Below the pieces are notes generated by a model that saw only the letters and a program-made list of their open reading frames with translations, was not told the origin of the DNA and made no database searches. The translations under genes were made by a program, and so were the position numbers. Of a stretch of 64,000 bases of DNA, positions 1 through 8,930 are shown piece after piece. The DNA comes from Exobacillus caeni (GTDB lineage: Bacteria; Bacillota; Bacilli; Bacillales; Guptibacillaceae), in the NCBI RefSeq assembly GCF_005747095.1, contig NZ_SWLG01000001.1, forward strand, positions 558,001 to 622,000, given 5' to 3'. Each line of letters starts with the position of its first letter. The first letter of the stretch is position 1.

Positions 1-2
1 TT

Positions 3-872
3 GTGATGGGCAACCAGTTGAAGAAACTCGGCTATAAAACGAACGCTTACCATAATCATTCGTACTCCTATTACAAAAGGCATATCTCCCATCCTAATAT
101 GGGCTATGACTATAAGGCCGTGGGAAAAGGGCTTGATATGAAAAAGACATGGCCGGAGTCGGACCTGGAAATGATTGAAAAGACCGTTCCCGAATATGTA
201 AACAATCAGCCATTCCATGCCTACTATATGACCGTAAGCGGCCACATGCAATACAGTTTCAACGGTAATTTCATCGCCTGGAAAAACAGGAAGTATGTGC
301 AGGCCCTGCCCTATTCTCAGGCGGGCAAGGCCTATATCGCGACCCAGGTGGAACTTGACCGTGCCCTCAAGCGGTTGAATGAAATGCTTGAGGAAGCGGG
401 AGTAGCCAATAATACGCTGATCGCCTTAAGTGCCGACCATTATCCATATGGGCTCGAAAATAAAGTCATCGACGAACTGGCAGGACACCATGTCGAACGA
501 AACTTTGAGCTGTACAAAAGCCCATTCATTCTCTATACGAAAGGAATGCAGCCAGTCATGATCGATAAACCGGCTTCAAGCCTTGATATCATTCCTACCC
601 TTTCCAACCTGCTCGGCCTAGAATTTGATTCAAGGCTTCTTATGGGAAGAGATATCCTGTCAGATGCCGAACCGCTCGTCTTATTTAATAATAAAAGCTT
701 TATTACCGATAAAGGACGTTATAACTCGGTAACTGGCACATTTACCCCTTCCAAAGGCGTTAGAGTAGAGAAAGACTATGTAAGGCGGATATCTGCCATC
801 GTCGACAGCAAATTCTACTACGCGGCACGGATTCTGGAGCTGGATTATTATCGGGACGTTGTGCCAGAATAG
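3..872 (+). CDS. LTA synthase family sulfatase-type membrane enzyme (C-terminal part)
   Basis: The reading frame is open from the window edge, so only the last 289 residues are visible and the N-terminal membrane segments lie outside. The visible part resembles the extracellular alkaline-phosphatase/sulfatase-fold domain of LTA synthase-like phosphoglycerol transferases. The motif SADHYPYG near visible residue 143 supplies the Asp-His metal ligands of this fold, and the HMQYSFNG stretch near residue 80 fits the substrate-pocket region. Further on, SPFILYTKG and SSLDIIPTLSNLLG are typical of the family's C-terminal half. By family knowledge it would act outside the membrane on glycerol-phosphate or a similar cell-envelope substrate, but the substrate cannot be told from this part. 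It precedes maf, where B. subtilis has other genes. Confidence 0.8.
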   Translation: MMGNQLKKLGYKTNAYHNHSYSYYKRHISHPNMGYDYKAVGKGLDMKKTWPESDLEMIEKTVPEYVNNQPFHAYYMTVSGHMQYSFNGNFIAWKNRKYVQALPYSQAGKAYIATQVELDRALKRLNEMLEEAGVANNTLIALSADHYPYGLENKVIDELAGHHVERNFELYKSPFILYTKGMQPVMIDKPASSLDIIPTLSNLLGLEFDSRLLMGRDILSDAEPLVLFNNKSFITDKGRYNSVTGTFTPSKGVRVEKDYVRRISAIVDSKFYYAARILELDYYRDVVPE

Positions 873-1036
873 CGGGAAGGAGGTTCCTGTTATTTCTGGC
901 TATGGAGCTGCTTTCTGTGTAGGTAAAAGGAAATAAAAAATTTCAAAAAAAGTACAGACTATGCTCACACCTTGTAAATTGTTGACGAAAAATGTAAAGT
1001 AACAGGAGAAAGTCAATATTAGCATTGTCATTGTTT

Positions 1037-1073
1037 AAGGGATTTGATATGCTGAAATCAAGCCCTTTTTGTC
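1037..1073 (+). terminator. Probable rho-independent terminator
   Basis: An AGGG-TTTGAT / AATCAA-CCCT hairpin is followed by a short T run just upstream of maf. It would end transcription from the sulfatase gene, although it stands about 165 bases after its stop codon. Confidence 0.5.
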
Positions 1074-1107
1074 ATTTTTATACAATTTCTGAGAAAAGGG
1101 TGGTACG

Positions 1108-1722
1108 ATGAAACGCCTCATATTGGCCTCCGGTTCACCTCGAAGAAAAGAACTTCTAAATCAAATTCATCTTTCATTCGACATTTCCGTAAGCAATTAC
1201 GAAGAAATCATTTCAGAGTCAGATACTCCCCAACAGGTTGTTGAAAAACTCGCATTGGGCAAGGCGCAAAATGTGTTTGTGAACAATAAACAGAATGTGG
1301 TGATTGGCGCAGATACTGTTGTGACGTTTAACAACCAGATACTCGGCAAACCAAACGATAAAGAAGAAGCGCGACAGATGATCACGATGCTTTCCGGTCA
1401 AAAGCACGTGGTTTATTCAGGTGTGGCCATTATTTCTTCTGATCAACAAGTCGTGTTTCATCAAGGGACTGAAGTCGAGTTCTGGGAGTTGACAGATGAA
1501 GAGATCGAAGCGTATATCTCAAGCGAGGAACCTTATGATAAAGCAGGAGGTTATGGGATACAGGGGGCGGGTGCTGCCTTTGTAAAAGGAATCCGTGGAG
1601 ATTATTACACCGTAGTAGGGCTTCCGTTGTCGCTTACTGTCCGTGAGTTAACTGCATTTGAAATTTATCCGGAAAACCAAAAGAGCTTCTCCAGTCAGTC
1701 AGACGAGGTTAATCTAGAGTAG
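1108..1722 (+). CDS. maf: Maf family nucleotide pyrophosphatase
   Basis: The 204-residue product starts MKRLILASGSPRRKELL, which is the Maf signature loop (S-x-SPRR) at residues 8-14. The GADTVV motif near residue 68 carries a conserved acidic residue of the active site. Maf proteins are house-cleaning pyrophosphatases that hydrolyse dTTP, UTP or modified pyrimidine nucleotides, and B. subtilis Maf has been linked to septum formation. The ATG is preceded by a GGGTGG Shine-Dalgarno. The gene sits just ahead of radC and mreBCD, its usual place in Bacillaceae. The tail beyond residue 190 (SFSSQSDEVNLE) is a little longer than the usual family length and looks unstructured. Confidence 0.95.
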   Translation: MKRLILASGSPRRKELLNQIHLSFDISVSNYEEIISESDTPQQVVEKLALGKAQNVFVNNKQNVVIGADTVVTFNNQILGKPNDKEEARQMITMLSGQKHVVYSGVAIISSDQQVVFHQGTEVEFWELTDEEIEAYISSEEPYDKAGGYGIQGAGAAFVKGIRGDYYTVVGLPLSLTVRELTAFEIYPENQKSFSSQSDEVNLE

Positions 1723-1857
1723 AAACGTTGTCACTTACATAAAAGCTGGAACATTTTAGCGTTTTTCATCGTCTAAATGGTGGACACAAAAAAAACTGGG
1801 GCAGCGGCAGTGATTTCTCTCTAGGTTAACGCAGTTGAAAAATAAGGAGGAAGGCAA

Positions 1858-2547
1858 GTGGAAAAAGCACCACTTATGATTCGAGATTTTCCTCAAGATC
1901 AGCGACCTAGAGAGCGGTTAATGTTGGAAGGCCCAGAGTTTTTGTCAAACCAGGACTTAATTGCGATTCTGCTCAGGACCGGTACCAGGAATGAGTCTGT
2001 CATTCAGTTGTCTCATCGAATCGTCAGCCATTTTGAAGGCTTGCGAAGAATAAAAGAAGCTTCTATTGAAGAATTGACTGAAATAAGCGGTATCGGTCCA
2101 GCGAAGGCTGTTCAGCTTATGGCTGCGATTGAGCTTGGCCACCGGGTTTTTAAATTGCAAACTGGAAACCGATATACGATTCGCTCACCCGAAGACGGGG
2201 CAAAGTATGTGATGGATGATATGCGTTTTCTAAACCAGGAGCATTTTGTGTGCGTGTATTTAAATACGAAGAATCAGGTTATCCATCAGCAGACGGTTTT
2301 TATCGGGAGCTTAAATGCCTCAATCGTCCATCCGAGGGAAGTCTTTAAAGAAGCTTTTCGCCGTTCGGCCGCTTCGCTCATCTGCTTTCACAACCACCCG
2401 AGCGGAGACCCGTCACCGAGCCGTGAGGACATCGAAGTAACAAAACGCCTTGCAGAAACAGGCAGGGTCCTGGGCATCGAGTTACTCGATCACATTGTCA
2501 TCGGAGACCAAAAATATGTTAGTTTAAAAGAAAAAGGGTATGTATAA
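1858..2547 (+). CDS. radC: RadC family JAB1/MPN-domain protein
   Basis: The 229-residue product has an N-terminal helix-hairpin-helix region (SGIGPAKAVQL near residues 78-88) and a C-terminal MPN+/JAB1 metal-binding motif, HNHPSGDPSPSRED, near residues 178-191. This combination defines RadC/YsxA. The family was once assigned to DNA repair, but its biochemical role is unsettled. The gene starts at GTG 1858 behind AAGGAGGAAGG. It follows maf and precedes mreB as in B. subtilis, but a 360-base gap containing a repeat element separates it from mreB. Confidence 0.93.
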   Translation: MEKAPLMIRDFPQDQRPRERLMLEGPEFLSNQDLIAILLRTGTRNESVIQLSHRIVSHFEGLRRIKEASIEELTEISGIGPAKAVQLMAAIELGHRVFKLQTGNRYTIRSPEDGAKYVMDDMRFLNQEHFVCVYLNTKNQVIHQQTVFIGSLNASIVHPREVFKEAFRRSAASLICFHNHPSGDPSPSREDIEVTKRLAETGRVLGIELLDHIVIGDQKYVSLKEKGYV

Positions 2548-2571
2548 AAATGGGGAAAATGAATTAACATC

Positions 2572-2772
2572 TTTGCTCTCCCAAAAAAATGGATGAAGAA
2601 TCTATTTTGCCCTGAAGGATAAGAGCAACTAACTCCTCTGTCTTTGCCTAACGGCTCGTCAGTCGAAGAGTTTTCTTTACAAGAGCGCAGTGACAAGGCT
2701 AGTTTGATTCTCGGTAGCGTCATGCTCGTATGTAAGAATCCGAGAACAAAACTAGCCGCCAGGGAGAGCAAA
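2572..2772 (+). repeat. CTCTCCC-type intergenic element, copy A (full length)
   Basis: The element is bounded by TTTGCTCTCCC (2572-2582) and its exact inverse GGGAGAGCAAA (2762-2772). Inside are a small hairpin (arms 2586-2594 and 2600-2608, nine pairs including one G-U) and a larger one (arms 2697-2714 and 2740-2757, 16 of 18 paired). The larger hairpin is capped by a loop with TGCTCGTATGTAAGAA. Related copies are at 10367-10442, 42878-42943 and 59087-59217. No coding frame of interest lies in it. It occupies the radC-mreB spacer and may also terminate radC transcripts. Confidence 0.8.
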
Positions 2773-2857
2773 AATGCCAAATTAAATTGAGCTAAAAGAA
2801 TTTATGACAATCAAATGTAGGACTAATTAAACACTACCTTTTTAACGAGGTTTGAAG

Positions 2858-2863
2858 TATAAT
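2858..2863 (+). promoter_or_regulatory. Candidate -10 box upstream of mreB
   Basis: A perfect TATAAT lies 45 bases before the mreB start. No convincing -35 is present at the expected distance, so this is only a partial promoter match. Confidence 0.35.
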
Positions 2864-2907
2864 CATATTTATGAGTTTTGCTTGAATTGAAGGGAGATTT
2901 AACATAA

Positions 2908-3945
<1,038 letters not shown>

Positions 3946-3961
3946 TTAGAAGGTGTAATGC

Positions 3962-4858
3962 ATGCCACAGTTTTTCTCGAATAAAAGATTGATCGTGCTT
4001 CTAGTTAGCATCATTGTTTTAGTGGCGCTTATTGGTTTTTCTATGAAAGAACGCGATGCGTTAACTTTGCCAGAACAGTTCTTTAAAGATTCAGTCGGCT
4101 GGATACAATCGATTTTCTATAAACCCGCTCAATCCGTAGCGGGTTTCTTTGAGAATGTCGGCGAAATGAAGGATATGTATGAAGAAAACAAGCTGCTTAA
4201 ATCTCGCCTGCAGGAGTATGCGAAGCAATCCGAGGAGCTAAAGCTGGTTCGCTCTGAAAATGAACGCCTGCAGAAAGAGTTGGATATAATGGATACTCCA
4301 GAATTAAGGGATTATGAAGTTTACCATGCAAGCTTGATCGCCCGTTCGCCTGACCGCTGGAATGATTTCCTTACATTGAATAAAGGCAGCCAGGACGGCA
4401 TCGAAACAAACATGGCGGTCATCACACCCGAGGGATTGATCGGGAAGATTAAGAACGTACAGCCGTTTTCGTCCACTGTCCAGCTCGTTAGCGATTTGGA
4501 TAGGACAAACAGAATCGCGGCAATGGTACAAGATGAGAATGGAAAAGCACTTGAAAAAGTGTTCGGTACGATCGAAGGCTATGACCCGGAAAAGAAAGCG
4601 CTAATGTTTAATAAAATTCCGGTCGATGTTGATGTAAAAAAAGGGCAAACCGTTATCACGGCAGGAAACGGCGGAATATTTCCTCGAGGGCTTATCATTG
4701 GAAAAATCGTTGATGTAAAAACCGATGAAGTCGGTTTAATGCAAACCGCTTATGTAAAGCCTGCGGCAGATCTGTATGATGTATACCATGTCATGATAGT
4801 AGAACGATCAGCGCAAGAAGTGCAGAATGAACCAACAGATGAGGAGGGGGGAGAATGA
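3962..4858 (+). CDS. mreC: Rod shape-determining protein MreC
   Basis: The 298-residue product has one N-terminal membrane helix (about residues 9-26), a coiled coil (about 70-105) and the extracytoplasmic MreC double beta-barrel domain, with VITPEGLIGKI near residue 157. It links MreB inside the cell to periplasmic wall synthases and MreD. The stop overlaps the mreD start by four bases (ATGA), which implies translational coupling. The Glu-rich C-terminal tail also contains the GGAGGGGGGAG used as the mreD ribosome-binding site. Confidence 0.97.
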   Translation: MPQFFSNKRLIVLLVSIIVLVALIGFSMKERDALTLPEQFFKDSVGWIQSIFYKPAQSVAGFFENVGEMKDMYEENKLLKSRLQEYAKQSEELKLVRSENERLQKELDIMDTPELRDYEVYHASLIARSPDRWNDFLTLNKGSQDGIETNMAVITPEGLIGKIKNVQPFSSTVQLVSDLDRTNRIAAMVQDENGKALEKVFGTIEGYDPEKKALMFNKIPVDVDVKKGQTVITAGNGGIFPRGLIIGKIVDVKTDEVGLMQTAYVKPAADLYDVYHVMIVERSAQEVQNEPTDEEGGE

Positions 4859-5376
4859 GACAAGTTATTCTCCCTGCTTTGATGTTTTTGTTCTTTATTC
4901 TGGAAGGGACCGTGATGCAGGTGTTTGCGCCTGAACAATACGGGATGGAAATCTCTTTAATTCCGCGTTTTGCACTTGCTATTATTCTATTAGCTTCCAT
5001 AGTAATTAGTCCTGGATATGGGGTGCTGTACGGAATTGTGTTCGGGCTATTAAATGATTTAGTATATTCTGATCTTATTGGCATTTATATGTTTTCGATG
5101 GGCCTGATTGCATACATAATCGGTTACATTTCGAAGATTTTCCATATTAATATCTTTGTCGCTCTTGTTTTATCACTTTTAGGAATATCAATGCTAGAAT
5201 TCCTTGTTTACGAATTCTTTTTATTGCTTGATCGAACAACTCTGCCGTTTGATTCATTTTTGTACGACCGTTTTCTTCCTACTTTGGTCCTGAATGGTGT
5301 TTTTGTACTCCTCATCTATTATCCGATCAGAGGGTTATTATTCGAATTAAGTGATTATCAGAGACAAGAAAGTTAG
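4855..5376 (+). CDS. mreD: Rod shape-determining protein MreD
   Basis: The 173-residue protein is almost entirely hydrophobic, with about five membrane helices, as expected for MreD. It is the integral-membrane partner of MreC in the elongasome. The start overlaps the mreC stop and is preceded by a strong GGAGG. Sequence conservation in this family is low, so the call rests on hydrophobicity profile, length and operon position. Confidence 0.93.
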   Translation: MRQVILPALMFLFFILEGTVMQVFAPEQYGMEISLIPRFALAIILLASIVISPGYGVLYGIVFGLLNDLVYSDLIGIYMFSMGLIAYIIGYISKIFHINIFVALVLSLLGISMLEFLVYEFFLLLDRTTLPFDSFLYDRFLPTLVLNGVFVLLIYYPIRGLLFELSDYQRQES

Positions 5377-5436
5377 GACAAAAAGAGGAGATTGCCGTGG
5401 CGACGTTGAAATAATCTTATGTTGAGGTGAACAAAA

Positions 5437-6114
5437 TTGGCTATGGCACAAAAACAGCATTATGTAGTGATAAAAGGAACGAAAGAAGGCTTGAATCTTG
5501 TTCTGGATGACACCTGTTCATTTCAGGACTTGCTTGGAGAGATAAAAGAAAAGCTTTCCACACAGCATGTGAAAAACACAGACGGGCAGTCGATCACCGT
5601 TCATTTGAAGATAGGAAACCGTTATTTAACAGAAAGCCAGGAAAAACAAATCCGTTCTTTGATTCAGAATAATAAAAGCCTGGCTGTTGAGACGATCGAG
5701 TCAAATGTTATAACGAAAAAGCAGGCAGACGAAGAACGAAAAAATACACAGATTGTATCTGTTTCTAAAATAATTCGCTCTGGGCAGGTATTAGAAATCC
5801 AGGGAGATCTATTGTTAGTTGGAGATGTAAATCCAGGTGGAACAGTAAAAGCCACTGGAAACATTTTTATAATGGGATCTTTAAAAGGGATTGCCCATGC
5901 TGGTGCTAACGGAAACAGGGATGCAGTTGTTTCAGCCTCTGTTATGGAACCTTCCCAGCTCCGGATAGCAGATCTTGTAAGAAGAGCTCCGGACCAGCAG
6001 GTTTCACACAAAGAGGAAACGGAATGTGCTTTTATTGGGGAGAATCAAGAAGAAATTGTAGTAGATCGTGTGCAGGTTCTTACAAAGATAAGACCGAATT
6101 TGACAAGGTTGTAG
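5437..6114 (+). CDS. minC: Septum site-determining protein MinC
   Basis: The 225-residue product has the MinC N-terminal domain (residues about 8-100), which inhibits FtsZ assembly. Its C-terminal beta-helix domain (about 110-215) carries the glycine-rich [16 protein letters not shown] run and binds MinD. TTG 5437 is chosen because GAGGTG stands seven bases before it; ATG 5443, two codons on, is possible. It is followed by minD after 18 bases, forming the usual division-site selection pair. Confidence 0.96.
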   Translation: MAMAQKQHYVVIKGTKEGLNLVLDDTCSFQDLLGEIKEKLSTQHVKNTDGQSITVHLKIGNRYLTESQEKQIRSLIQNNKSLAVETIESNVITKKQADEERKNTQIVSVSKIIRSGQVLEIQGDLLLVGDVNPGGTVKATGNIFIMGSLKGIAHAGANGNRDAVVSASVMEPSQLRIADLVRRAPDQQVSHKEETECAFIGENQEEIVVDRVQVLTKIRPNLTRL

Positions 6115-6132
6115 GAGAAAGGGGAATGTAGT

Positions 6133-6933
6133 GTGGGAGATGCAATTGTAATTACTTCGGGGAAAGGTGGCGTTGGAAAGACAACGACCACTGCAAATAT
6201 AGGAACAGCTCTTGCACTTTCTGGAAAAAAGGTTTGCCTGGTCGATACGGATATCGGCTTAAGGAATCTCGATGTTGTCATGGGGCTTGAAAACCGTATC
6301 ATTTATGACCTGGTTGATGTTGTGGAAGGTCGCTGCCGCTTGAATCAAGCGCTTATAAAAGATAAACGGTTTGAATGCCTGTTTTTGCTGCCGGCAGCTC
6401 AAACCAAAGACAAGTCTGCAGTTCAACCGGATCAAATGAAGAAAATTATAACCGAGCTCAAGCAAGACTACGACTATGTTCTTATCGATTGTCCGGCGGG
6501 AATCGAGCAGGGCTTTAAAAACGCTGTTGCTGGTGCAGACAAATCGATCGTTGTTACAACTCCTGAAACATCCTCTGTAAGAGATGCCGACCGGATCATC
6601 GGACTTCTGGAACAGGAAGAAAGCATTGAATCTCCTAAACTAATCGTCAACCGTATCCGCAATCATATGGTGCAGAATGGGGAAATGCTTGATGTGGATG
6701 AAATTGTTTCTATTCTAGCGATCGATTTGCTGGGAATCGTAGGAGACGACGATAATGTTATCCGCGCTTCGAACAAAGGTGAGCCTATCGCTCTAGATCC
6801 GAGCACAAAATCATCGATCGCTTACCGCAACATTGCAAGAAGAATTTTGGGAGAATCGGTTCCATTGTTATCCCTCCAGGAGGACAGGGGAGTATTTAGC
6901 AAAGTAAAGAAGTTTTTCGGTATCCGTTCGTAG
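6133..6933 (+). CDS. minD: Septum site-determining ATPase MinD
   Basis: The 266-residue ParA-type ATPase shows the deviant Walker A motif GKGGVGKTTT at residues 10-19 and the Walker B stretch DYVLIDCPAG near residue 113. A C-terminal amphipathic membrane-targeting helix ends KVKKFFGIRS. MinD recruits MinC to the membrane and, through DivIVA/MinJ in Bacillus, restricts FtsZ to mid-cell. It starts at GTG 6133 behind AAAGGGG. A terminator follows. Confidence 0.97.
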   Translation: MGDAIVITSGKGGVGKTTTTANIGTALALSGKKVCLVDTDIGLRNLDVVMGLENRIIYDLVDVVEGRCRLNQALIKDKRFECLFLLPAAQTKDKSAVQPDQMKKIITELKQDYDYVLIDCPAGIEQGFKNAVAGADKSIVVTTPETSSVRDADRIIGLLEQEESIESPKLIVNRIRNHMVQNGEMLDVDEIVSILAIDLLGIVGDDDNVIRASNKGEPIALDPSTKSSIAYRNIARRILGESVPLLSLQEDRGVFSKVKKFFGIRS

Positions 6934-6941
6934 TAGTAATA

Positions 6942-6976
6942 TGCTTTCCTGGACTATTCCGGGAAAGCTTTTTTTA
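6942..6976 (+). terminator. Rho-independent terminator after minD
   Basis: GCTTTCC and GGGAAAGC form a GC-containing stem directly followed by seven T residues. It ends the mre-min transcription unit nine bases after minD. Confidence 0.85.
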
Positions 6977-7187
6977 TTGGATTAGCATTCCGGCAGGTCC
7001 TTGCCCGGTTCAAAAAATACCTTCCGCCAATAAGCCTCAATCATCAAGGACTGCCAAAGCAGCAGTGCTTATAAAACATCGATAGGTAAAAATACTACCA
7101 AACTCTACTCTTAATGCTAGAAAAGTCACTAAAACTTATAACACCACATACATCCCCATTCCTCTCTCTCTATAAAAATTCGAATTC
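6977..7187. other. Unannotated spacer between minD and spoIVFA
   Basis: No coding frame, repeat copy or clear RNA structure is visible in this stretch. It ends in a pyrimidine-rich tract. Only the candidate sporulation promoter listed next follows it. Confidence 0.5.
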
Positions 7188-7217
7188 GTCATAACCGTTC
7201 CGGACAAGTCATAAGAT
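7188..7217 (+). promoter_or_regulatory. Candidate sigma-E type promoter of spoIVFAB
   Basis: CATAAGAT at 7210-7217 resembles the sigma-E -10 consensus CATACAnT, and GTCATAA is found about 15 bases upstream. B. subtilis spoIVF is sigma-E dependent. The match is partial, so this is a weak prediction. Confidence 0.35.
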
Positions 7218-7250
7218 GAATTAAAGAAATGAACGAAAAGGAAGGATGGC

Positions 7251-8051
7251 TTGCCGATGGGGAGAGGGATTGAGGATTATAGGAAACGGATATCGGAACG
7301 AAAGAAGCAGAAACGTTCTTCTGTGAGCGATTGGAGCGGAAAAAAATCATTGTCCAGTGCTTCGAAAAATAATGATAGAGAAGAGGATCTTTCGTTTTAT
7401 TCCTTTGACGACGATAACAGGGAAAAGGATCATCCGCTATTTAATAAACAGGGGTTCTTGCTGCGTGCAATGGTGGCAGCTTGCTTGTTTTTAGTAGTTG
7501 GAATTTTGTTTAAGAATGACAATGGCATGTTCGATTCAGCAAAGGGATTTGTCACACATTCGATGCAAGAAGATTTTCAGTTTGCCACGGTTAAAAACTG
7601 GTATGAAGATCAGTTCGGAGAGCCACTTGCAATTTTTCCCACCAATTCCAATTCTGAAAAAGAGGTAGCAGAGGATGAAGGAGGCAATGGCCCGGCGTAT
7701 GCTGTTCCGGCAAGCGGGAAGATAACAGAAAATTTTACGGTAAACGGCAAAGGAATCATGCTTGAGACTGGCAGTGATTCTGCGGTTGAAGCAATCGAAG
7801 ATGGAATTGTAATGTATACGGCGGAAAAAGAAGGCCTCGGCAAGACCGTTGTCATACAGCATAACGATGGCAAGGAATCATGGTATGGCATGCTCGAATC
7901 GATCGATGTGAAGCTTTATGACTTTGTAAAACCGGGTGATAAAGTTGGAAAAGTAAGCAAATCGGATGATGGGACAAAAGGCACTTTTTATTTTGCGATC
8001 AAGCAAGGAGAGCAGTTTATAGACCCAGTTCAGGTCATTGAGTTTGATTGA
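7251..8051 (+). CDS. spoIVFA: Stage IV sporulation protein SpoIVFA
   Basis: The product (266 residues from TTG 7251, 264 from ATG 7257) has a basic cytoplasmic N-terminus, one membrane helix near residues 67-85 and a C-terminal domain of degenerate M23/LytM type (GLGKTVVIQHNDGKESWYGM). This is the layout of SpoIVFA, which holds BofA and SpoIVFB in the outer forespore membrane complex and is cleaved by SpoIVB to release pro-sigma-K processing. ATG 7257 gives the better-looking N-terminus, while TTG 7251 has the better spacing to GGAAGG. It overlaps the start region of spoIVFB. BofC, another member of the pathway, is encoded at 24.6 kb. Confidence 0.93.
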   Translation: MPMGRGIEDYRKRISERKKQKRSSVSDWSGKKSLSSASKNNDREEDLSFYSFDDDNREKDHPLFNKQGFLLRAMVAACLFLVVGILFKNDNGMFDSAKGFVTHSMQEDFQFATVKNWYEDQFGEPLAIFPTNSNSEKEVAEDEGGNGPAYAVPASGKITENFTVNGKGIMLETGSDSAVEAIEDGIVMYTAEKEGLGKTVVIQHNDGKESWYGMLESIDVKLYDFVKPGDKVGKVSKSDDGTKGTFYFAIKQGEQFIDPVQVIEFD

Positions 8052-8892
8052 TATGGACCTAATACGAAAGGTAAAAGTTCATCCACTGCTGTGGATTATA
8101 GCGGGTCTTGGCATTGTAACAGGGCGTTTTCGGGAAATGCTCCTTTTGTTTTGCGTGATTTTTATCCATGAACTTGGCCATGCCATTACAGCGCATTATT
8201 TTTCCTGGAGAATCCGCAAGATCGAGCTGCTTCCGTTTGGAGGAGTAGCTTCAGTCGATGAACACGGCAACAGGCCATTTAGAGAGGAACTCCTTGTTAT
8301 TCTTGCAGGGCCGGTTCAACACCTCTGGATGATAGCTGCGGCCCTTGTGGCAAACCATTTACAATTATGGGACGGGTATTATTACGAATTATTTATACTC
8401 CATAACTTCATGATCCTGTTGTTTAACCTTTTGCCGATCTGGCCCCTTGATGGGGGCAAGCTGTTTTTCTTGTTGTGCGCCTGGTACGTTCCCTTTAAAC
8501 GGGCGTACACAACTTCGCTTTTATTTTCACTTGTTTTTTTAGCAGCCTTTTCATTTATTTCAACTTCTCTTTTCCCTAATCATTTGAACCTCTGGATTAT
8601 CATATTGTTCCTGCTTTTCTGCCTTTATACAGAGTGGAAACAACGATCGATTGTTTTTTTGCGTTTTTTGCTAGAGCGATATAAAAAAGATACAAATTCA
8701 CAGCGGAATAAGACGATCACGGTTTCCGGGGAAACAAGGCTAAAAGATGTTCTTGCCCTTTTTTATAAAGGATCAGATCATTATATAATCATACAAAAGG
8801 AAGAGCATCACCCGATCCCGGAAAAGAAACTATTGCGGGCTTTTTTTAAGGAACGCAAGCTATTATGTGCAGTTCAAACCCTTTTACGTTAA
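8038..8892 (+). CDS. spoIVFB: Stage IV sporulation intramembrane metalloprotease SpoIVFB
   Basis: The product is a polytopic site-2-protease. The zinc motif HELGH lies in a membrane helix near residue 44, and the second ligand motif PIWPLDGGKLFF near residue 137 completes the active site. A cytoplasmic CBS-like tail follows the membrane domain. SpoIVFB cleaves pro-sigma-K in the mother cell. The reading frame allows starts at TTG 8038, TTG 8044 or ATG 8053. All lie at or inside the spoIVFA end, so translation is probably coupled. The next gene, rng, begins 38 bases downstream. Confidence 0.95.
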   Translation: MSLIDMDLIRKVKVHPLLWIIAGLGIVTGRFREMLLLFCVIFIHELGHAITAHYFSWRIRKIELLPFGGVASVDEHGNRPFREELLVILAGPVQHLWMIAAALVANHLQLWDGYYYELFILHNFMILLFNLLPIWPLDGGKLFFLLCAWYVPFKRAYTTSLLFSLVFLAAFSFISTSLFPNHLNLWIIILFLLFCLYTEWKQRSIVFLRFLLERYKKDTNSQRNKTITVSGETRLKDVLALFYKGSDHYIIIQKEEHHPIPEKKLLRAFFKERKLLCAVQTLLR

Positions 8893-8930
8893 AATGGCAT
8901 CAAGATTATATTACGAGAGGGTTTGGGTCA

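Noticed and set aside
2490-2780. Minus-strand frame of 96 codons across the radC end and repeat copy A
   Set aside because: It spans an inverted-repeat element and the radC 3' end, with no ribosome-binding site or domain.
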